From JAZPYZ01 sp045544455 (lineage in GTDB: Bacteria; Bacillota; Clostridia; Oscillospirales; Acutalibacteraceae), in contig JAZPYZ010000008.1 of assembly GCA_045544455.1 (NCBI GenBank), forward strand, positions 35,879 to 99,878: DNA of 64,000 nucleotides, read 5' to 3'. Positions 59,494 to 64,000 of this stretch are shown piece by piece. The first letter of the stretch is position 1, and the number at the start of each line of letters is the position of its first letter. Position numbers and translations under genes: made by a program. The notes beneath the pieces are model-generated. The model made no database searches, was not told the origin of the DNA, and was given only the letters and a program-made list of their open reading frames with translations.

Positions 59494-60963
59494 ATGAACA
59501 ATACTTTTTCGGCATCCCAAATTGAAGATATTGTCAAACGCGTTGTAGCGCAGGTCAATCAACCGGTAACGGACAGCGCAGTTTCGACCGATCGTGACTG
59601 GGATTCCACACAATATCACGGTAGACGTTTAGTGGGTATTTACGACGATATGAACGCGGCGATTGAAGCGGCGAACGAAGGATACAAAGTGATCCGCAAC
59701 ATGTCGGTTGAACAACGCGAAAAAGTGATTTCCGCGATTCGGCAACTAACTCGCGCCGAAGCCGATATTATGGCGCAGATCGGTGTGGCCGAAACCGGTA
59801 TGGGTAAGGTCGAACATAAACGTTTGAAACACATCTTAGTGGCGGATAAAACCCCCGGTACCGAAGATATCGTGTCCAACGCCAAAACCGGTGATAACGG
59901 TTTGACGTTGATCGAAATGGCACCGTTCGGTGTGGTCGGCAGCATTACGCCGAGTACCAACCCGAGCGAAACGGTCATCTGTAACAGCATTGGTATGATC
60001 GCAGCCGGTAACGGTGTGGTGTTTAATCCGCATCCGAACGCGATTGCGACTTCGAACTACGCAGTAGACCTGGTAAACCGCGCCTGTAAGATGGCGGGCG
60101 GACCGGATATTCTGGTTTGTTCAATGGTGAAACCCACGATGGAGACGGCTTCCATTATGCAATCCCATCCGTTGATTCGGTTGTTGGTTTGCACCGGTGG
60201 TCCGGGCGTAGTTCGCGCGGTGTTGTCGTCCGGTAAAAAGGCGATCGGCGCCGGTGCGGGTAACCCGCCGGTTATCGTGGACGATACCGCTGATATCCGA
60301 AAAGCGGCGAAAGATATTATCGATGGTTGTACTTTTGATAATAACCTGCCGTGTATTGCGGAAAAAGAAGTGTTCGCCTTTGCAAACATTGCGGATGAAT
60401 TGATTCATTTCATGCGGCAAAACGGCGCAGAAATGATTAATGCTGAACAAGCAAACGCATTGGCAAAGGTTGTGTTGGTAGATAAAGAAAACAAAAAGAC
60501 CGGTAAGATCTCCAAAGTGGTTAACCGCGATTGTGTTGGACGCGATGCCGCCAAACTGCTTGCCATGATTGGTGTGCAGGCACAAAAAGGTACGCGTTGT
60601 ATTATCTGCGAAACCAGTTTTGATCATCCGTTCGTGCAAGAAGAATTGATGATGCCGATTCTGCCGATCGTACGCGTAAAGAACATCGACGAAGCGATCG
60701 ATTTGGCGGTGAAAGCCGAACACGGTAATCGCCACACCGCGCACATGCATTCCAAAAATATCGATCACCTGACACGGTTTGCCCGTGCGGTCGAAACGAC
60801 GATTTTTGTGAAAAACGCCCCGTCGTACGCCGGCATTGGTTTCGGCGGCGAAGGACACACAACCTTCACGATTGCCGGCCCGACCGGTGAGGGTATCACT
60901 TCGGCGAGAAGTTTTACCAGACAACGTCGTTGTGTGATGGCAGACAGTTTCCGTATTATATAA
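59494..60963 (+). CDS. pduP: CoA-acylating aldehyde dehydrogenase PduP/EutE-like
   Basis: Oxidises propionaldehyde (or another aldehyde) to acyl-CoA inside the compartment. The 489-residue protein has its catalytic Cys287 in DNNLPCIAEKE and the cofactor segment GAGAGNPPVIVDDTADI. The N-terminal ~20 residues (SASQIEDIVKRVVAQVNQ) form the amphipathic encapsulation helix, followed by a linker. It lies 16 bp after pduO. It would share NAD and CoA pools with the alcohol dehydrogenase downstream. Confidence 0.94.
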   Translation: MNNTFSASQIEDIVKRVVAQVNQPVTDSAVSTDRDWDSTQYHGRRLVGIYDDMNAAIEAANEGYKVIRNMSVEQREKVISAIRQLTRAEADIMAQIGVAETGMGKVEHKRLKHILVADKTPGTEDIVSNAKTGDNGLTLIEMAPFGVVGSITPSTNPSETVICNSIGMIAAGNGVVFNPHPNAIATSNYAVDLVNRACKMAGGPDILVCSMVKPTMETASIMQSHPLIRLLVCTGGPGVVRAVLSSGKKAIGAGAGNPPVIVDDTADIRKAAKDIIDGCTFDNNLPCIAEKEVFAFANIADELIHFMRQNGAEMINAEQANALAKVVLVDKENKKTGKISKVVNRDCVGRDAAKLLAMIGVQAQKGTRCIICETSFDHPFVQEELMMPILPIVRVKNIDEAIDLAVKAEHGNRHTAHMHSKNIDHLTRFARAVETTIFVKNAPSYAGIGFGGEGHTTFTIAGPTGEGITSARSFTRQRRCVMADSFRII

Positions 60964-60988
60964 AGGATAGTAGAGAGGAGAAATCGTC

Positions 60989-62242
60989 ATGGATATTAAT
61001 TCCAATCAAGTGGAAGCCATTGTGCGTCAGATCTTGCAACAGATGGATGGCCATTCGCATGACCACCAATGCAAAGGTGACGGTAGTTGTGGCGGCAACT
61101 GCACTTGTGGAAAACATAAAGCAGCTTCCGTGCCGGGTACGGCTCGTGTAGCAATGTTGACCGGTGCTCGTCAAATCGAAGTAAAAGAATACCCGATTCC
61201 GGCGATCGGCGACAACGATATTTTAGTGAAGGTAGAAGGCTGCGGTGTTTGCGGTACGGACGTTCACGAATGGAAAGGTGATCCGTTTGGTATCGCTCCG
61301 GTTGTGCTCGGTCACGAAGGTACCGGTGAGGTTGTGGCGCTTGGTAAAAACGTTACCACCGATACGGCCGGCAAACCGTTGAAAGTTGGCGACAAGATCG
61401 TCACCTCGGTTATTAGCTGCGGCGAATGCCAAATCTGCCGTCTGCATCCCGGCACCACTAACCTGTGCGACAATCAAGGCGTGTTTGGCTTGATTTCGGA
61501 TAGTGAAGACAAACACCTCAACGGTTGGTTTGCTACCCATCTGTTGATCAGCGGTAAAGGCGCGACGTATTTCCAGGTCAACGATCTGAACCTGAAAGAG
61601 CGTATGTTGCTGGAACTTGCGGCGGTTTGCGTACACGCACTCGGTCGTGCTCAATCCACCGGCTTGATCAACTTTAACGCCAAAGTGTTGGTACAAGGTT
61701 GTGGACCGGTTGGTTTAATGATGATTGCAGTGCTGCGTGCTGCCGGTATCAACCACATCATTGCGGTTGACGGTTCGCCGAAACGTTTGGATATGGCCAA
61801 ACGTCTCGGTTGCAAAACCATCATCAACTTCAAAGAAGCCGACACATTGGAAAAACGTGTGGCTCTCGTAAAAGAAATTTCAGCCGGTAGCGGTGCAGAC
61901 TTTGCGTTCCAGTGCACCGGTGCTCCGCCGGCAGCAGCGGATATTTACAGTTATATTCGTCGCGGCGGCGGACTGTGCGAAATGGGCTTCTTCGTTAACA
62001 ACGGCGAATGCTCCATCAACCCGCACTTTGCTATGTGTAACAAAGAAATCAACCTGGTTGGTTCTTGGGACTATAGCGCAGAAGATTATCCGACAACAAT
62101 GGCGTTCTTGCGTCAAGCGCGTGAGATGCAGATCCCGATCGAAGATCTGATTACTCACTCGTTCCCGTTGGATCAACTGAACCGTGCGATGGAAGTCAAC
62201 ATTGCTCAAGAAGGTATCAAGGTCTGTTATATTGCAGACTGA
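60989..62242 (+). CDS. zinc-dependent alcohol dehydrogenase (MDR family) with BMC-targeting and Cys-rich N-terminus
   Basis: A 417-residue medium-chain alcohol dehydrogenase. Catalytic zinc ligands are in GCGVCGTDVHEW and LGHEGTGEV, the structural zinc motif in CGECQICRLHPGTTNLC, and the nucleotide site in VQGCGPVGLMMIAV. The first ~50 residues are extra: an amphipathic helix (SNQVEAIVRQILQQMDG) typical of encapsulation peptides, a His-rich stretch and a cysteine-rich linker (CKGDGSCGGNCTCGK). It likely reduces propionaldehyde to 1-propanol and regenerates NAD+ within the compartment. The linker resembles that on the aldolase of this operon. Confidence 0.9.
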   Translation: MDINSNQVEAIVRQILQQMDGHSHDHQCKGDGSCGGNCTCGKHKAASVPGTARVAMLTGARQIEVKEYPIPAIGDNDILVKVEGCGVCGTDVHEWKGDPFGIAPVVLGHEGTGEVVALGKNVTTDTAGKPLKVGDKIVTSVISCGECQICRLHPGTTNLCDNQGVFGLISDSEDKHLNGWFATHLLISGKGATYFQVNDLNLKERMLLELAAVCVHALGRAQSTGLINFNAKVLVQGCGPVGLMMIAVLRAAGINHIIAVDGSPKRLDMAKRLGCKTIINFKEADTLEKRVALVKEISAGSGADFAFQCTGAPPAAADIYSYIRRGGGLCEMGFFVNNGECSINPHFAMCNKEINLVGSWDYSAEDYPTTMAFLRQAREMQIPIEDLITHSFPLDQLNRAMEVNIAQEGIKVCYIAD

Positions 62243-62259
62243 GAAAGGGTGTAGCGTAA

Positions 62260-62592
62260 ATGGCGCTTGGATTGATTGAAGTATTCGGCTTTACTACCGC
62301 GATCATCGTAGGCGATGCGGTTGCCAAGGCGGCGGATGTGAAAATCGTTGCGTTGGATAAAAACAAACCGGCAGCCGGTGATGCGGCCGAAGTACCGTTG
62401 CTGATGACCGTGAAATTCGAAGGTTCGGTTTCAGCAGTCGAAGCCGGTATGCGAGCCGGTATCGCCGAAGCACAAGCGCGCAATCTCTTGTCTACATGGC
62501 GGATCATTTCCCGTCAAGCGGAAGATACCGAAAAAATGGCAAAGTTGAATGCGCTCGGTAAAGACAAATTGCATCATATAACCGAATATTGA
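62260..62592 (+). CDS. BMC-H shell protein, first paralogue
   Basis: A 110-residue hexamer-forming shell protein with one BMC domain: LGLIEVFGFTTAIIVGDAVAKAADV, then the beta strand VPLLMTVKFEG and the helix SAVEAGMRAGIAEA. The pore region and C-terminal ~20-residue extension (EDTEKMAKLNALGKDK) differ from the other four shell proteins, suggesting a special permeability or contact role. It starts 17 bp after the alcohol dehydrogenase gene. Confidence 0.9.
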   Translation: MALGLIEVFGFTTAIIVGDAVAKAADVKIVALDKNKPAAGDAAEVPLLMTVKFEGSVSAVEAGMRAGIAEAQARNLLSTWRIISRQAEDTEKMAKLNALGKDKLHHITEY

Positions 62593-62615
62593 TGGTAAAA
62601 AGGAGATAGACGATT

Positions 62616-62933
62616 ATGCAAGAAGCATTGGGAATTGTGGAAACTCGCGGCTTGGTAGCGGCGGTTGAAGCGGCTGACGCAATGGTCAAAGCGGCAAACG
62701 TTGTGTTGATCGGTTCTGAAAAAATTGGTTCCGGTTTGGTGAACGTCATGGTTCGCGGCGATGTCGGTGCTGTGAAAGCAGCGGTTGAAGCCGGCGGCGC
62801 GGCAGCTTCGTCCTTGGGTGAAGTGATTGCCACTCACGTTATCCCGAGACCGCATGGCGATGTGGAAAAAATTCTGCCCCGTAAAAAGGTTGCAAAACCG
62901 GCTGCGGAAAAGGCAGACAAACCTACGGCGTAA
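62616..62933 (+). CDS. BMC-H shell protein, PduA-like with Lys-rich tail
   Basis: A 105-residue shell protein. The PduA-type BMC core runs EALGIVETRGLVAAVEAAD, VGSEKIGSG-type VLIGSEKIGSGLV, and VRGDVGAVKAAVEAGGAA. The C-terminus has HVIPRPHGDVEKILP followed by a basic tail (RKKVAKPAAEKADKPTA) that the two closest paralogues at 63281 and 63607 lack. AAAGGAG precedes the ATG. It probably forms a main facet of the shell. Confidence 0.94.
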   Translation: MQEALGIVETRGLVAAVEAADAMVKAANVVLIGSEKIGSGLVNVMVRGDVGAVKAAVEAGGAAASSLGEVIATHVIPRPHGDVEKILPRKKVAKPAAEKADKPTA

Positions 62934-62959
62934 TTCGGCATAAGGGACGGTAATGAACC

Positions 62960-63244
62960 ATGGAACGAGCCATTGCATTATTAGAAGTACAGGCGATGGT
63001 GGCGGCGGTAACCGGTCTTGATGCGATGTTAAAAGCGGCAAATGTGCGGTTGATCCATGTGGAGAAACGGCTCGGAGGCCGTTTGGTAACCGTTGTGATT
63101 GATGGCACGGTTTCGGATGTCACGGCAGCAGCGGCAGCCGGGAAAGCGGCAGCCGCTGAGGTCGGCAAAGTGAAACTTTGCGAAGTGATCGCACGCCCTC
63201 ATCCTGAAATTACACAATTTTTATACACAGATGACCTGGCGTAA
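62960..63244 (+). CDS. BMC-H shell protein, divergent paralogue
   Basis: A 94-residue BMC-domain protein that departs from the PduA consensus: AIALLEVQAMVAAVTGLDAML, VEKRLGGRLVTVVIDG where most have a GSG pore loop, and an Ala-rich helix (VTAAAAAGKAAAAEVG). The C-terminal IARPHPEI is conserved. The altered pore loop (RLGGR) suggests different selectivity or a minor structural role. Confidence 0.87.
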   Translation: MERAIALLEVQAMVAAVTGLDAMLKAANVRLIHVEKRLGGRLVTVVIDGTVSDVTAAAAAGKAAAAEVGKVKLCEVIARPHPEITQFLYTDDLA

Positions 63245-63280
63245 GGGTACGCCTAACATAAACGAAAAGGAGACTTAACA

Positions 63281-63553
63281 ATGGAAGCTTTAGGTATGGT
63301 AGAAACTCGTGGTTTGGTAGCGGCTATTGAAGCAGCTGACGCGATGGTCAAAGCGGCGAACGTCGTTTTGGTTGGTTCCGAGAAAATCGGTTCCGGATTG
63401 GTAAGCATTATGGTTCGCGGCGATGTCGGTGCTGTGAAATCGGCGGTTGAAGCCGGTGGCGCGGCGGCATCGAGCCTCGGTGAAGTTGTGGCGACTCACG
63501 TCATCCCGAGACCGCATGGCGATGTGGAAAAACTGTTGCCGGTTTTGAAATAA
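63281..63553 (+). CDS. BMC-H shell protein, PduA-like (copy A)
   Basis: A 90-residue canonical BMC-H protein: EALGMVETRGLVAAIEAAD, VLVGSEKIGSGLVSIMVRG, GAVKSAVEAGGAAASS and HVIPRPHGDVEKLLP. It is almost identical in sequence to the next gene, a recent tandem duplication. AAAGGAG lies before the ATG. Confidence 0.94.
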   Translation: MEALGMVETRGLVAAIEAADAMVKAANVVLVGSEKIGSGLVSIMVRGDVGAVKSAVEAGGAAASSLGEVVATHVIPRPHGDVEKLLPVLK

Positions 63554-63606
63554 TCGAAATCGAAAGACAGATCTTTTTTCAAAAAATCTAAAAGGAGGAC
63601 ATGACA

Positions 63607-63879
63607 ATGGAAGCATTGGGTATGGTAGAAACCCGCGGTTTGGTAGCAGCGATTGAAGCAGCGGATGCGATGGTCAAAGCGGCGAATGTTGTTCTGGTTG
63701 GTTCCGAAAAAATCGGTTCCGGCTTGGTGAGCATCATGGTTCGTGGCGATGTCGGCGCTGTGAAAGCAGCCGTCGAAGCTGGTGGCGCTGCAGCGTCGAG
63801 CTTGGGCGAAGTTGTGGCAACCCACGTAATCCCGAGACCGCACGCGGATGTGGAAAAGTTGCTCCCGGTTCTGAAATAA
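63607..63879 (+). CDS. BMC-H shell protein, PduA-like (copy B)
   Basis: A 90-residue BMC-H protein. It differs from copy A at only a couple of residues (for example Ala instead of Ser in GAVKAAVEAG, and HADVEK instead of HGDVEK). The ATG at 63607 is preferred over 63601 because GGAGG then sits 8 bases upstream and the protein starts exactly like copy A. It is the last gene in the window and is followed by a large palindromic structure. Confidence 0.94.
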   Translation: MEALGMVETRGLVAAIEAADAMVKAANVVLVGSEKIGSGLVSIMVRGDVGAVKAAVEAGGAAASSLGEVVATHVIPRPHADVEKLLPVLK

Positions 63880-63881
63880 GA

Positions 63882-63961
63882 ACAAACCAACAAGCGGCAT
63901 AGATTTGATTATAATCAAATCTCCCGACGCACATATGTGCGTCGGGGGGCCGCTGGTTTGT
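63882..63961. repeat. three-way-junction inverted-repeat element after the shell genes
   Basis: An outer stem (ACAAACCA 63882-63889 with TGGTTTGT 63954-63961, then GCGGC with GCCGC) encloses two adjacent perfect palindromes: AGATTTGATTA plus complement (63901-63922) and CCCGACGCACAT plus complement (63923-63946). It begins 3 bp after the last shell gene. There is no strong T-run after it, so it is not a simple terminator. It may be an mRNA stabiliser or partial terminator that sets shell-to-enzyme ratios, or a small non-coding mobile element. In the remaining 39 bases I see no feature. Confidence 0.7.
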
Positions 63962-64000
63962 AGAAAAAGTTGGGGTTTGTTAAGGGTACCTTGTTCTTGA

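Noticed and set aside
1..64000. CRISPR array, rRNA operon, prophage or transposase genes
   Set aside because: I saw no regularly spaced repeat-spacer pattern, no rRNA sequence, and no integrase, transposase or phage structural motifs in any frame.

Overview
The window is a gene-dense chromosome segment of moderate GC content from an anaerobic Gram-positive bacterium. It looks like Bacillota, class Clostridia, probably a gut Oscillospiraceae/Ruminococcaceae relative. This is inferred from the ECF-transporter/truA block, a PyrR-type pyr leader, a ZTP riboswitch before the pur genes, type 1B dihydroorotate dehydrogenase (pyrD+pyrK), an Fe-S serine dehydratase, and a pdu/GRM-like bacterial microcompartment (BMC) locus. 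Most genes are on the + strand with good AGGAG-type ribosome binding sites.

Layout. 1-12.7 kb: end of ruvB, glmM, an rRNA-methyltransferase-like gene, ecfA1-ecfA2-ecfT-truA, a DUF5711-like membrane protein, two CvpA-like membrane proteins, pgsA, a ClpE-like ATPase and an AEC transporter. 12.7-15.9 kb: an orphan glycyl radical enzyme facing an AraC regulator. 15.9-23 kb is the accessory-looking part. It holds tRNA-Gly with a 52-bp duplication of its 3' end, an unusual HTH-phosphohexomutase fusion followed by nagB, a vanZ-like gene, tRNA-Thr, a structured leader RNA before a zinc-ribbon lipoprotein, a DUF559 cassette between inverted repeats, and a frameshifted M20 peptidase gene. 23-28.4 kb: an Old-Yellow-type flavin reductase with both subunits of an aconitase-X dehydratase, then serine dehydratase.

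28.4-37.5 kb is the pyrimidine operon (pyrC-carB-pyrK-pyrD-pyrF-pyrE-pyrB-pyrI, no carA) behind an attenuator. 37.5-52.8 kb is the purine and one-carbon cluster (purE-purF-purM-purN-purO-AICAR transformylase-glyA-purD-purL-guaB-fhs) behind a ZTP riboswitch. It uses separate PurO and transformylase enzymes in place of PurH, and its PurF lacks the glutaminase cysteine. 52.8-55.3 kb holds a minus-strand group (manA, trmL, DUF554) ending in an oxidoreductase remnant.

55.4-64 kb: a small Gly-rich protein, then a DeoR regulator and an M50 protease divergent from a BMC operon. The BMC operon encodes a class II aldolase, a PduO-like protein, a CoA-acylating aldehyde dehydrogenase, a zinc alcohol dehydrogenase and five BMC-H shell proteins. 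Together these suggest fucose/rhamnose-type lactaldehyde/1,2-propanediol metabolism. The signature dehydratase and the pentameric vertex protein are not in the window and may lie beyond its right end. The strongest candidates for undescribed biology are the DNA-binding phosphoglucosamine-mutase-like fusion next to nagB, the enoate-reductase/aconitase-X module, the cysteine-rich linkers on the BMC cargo enzymes, and two structured RNA/DNA elements.
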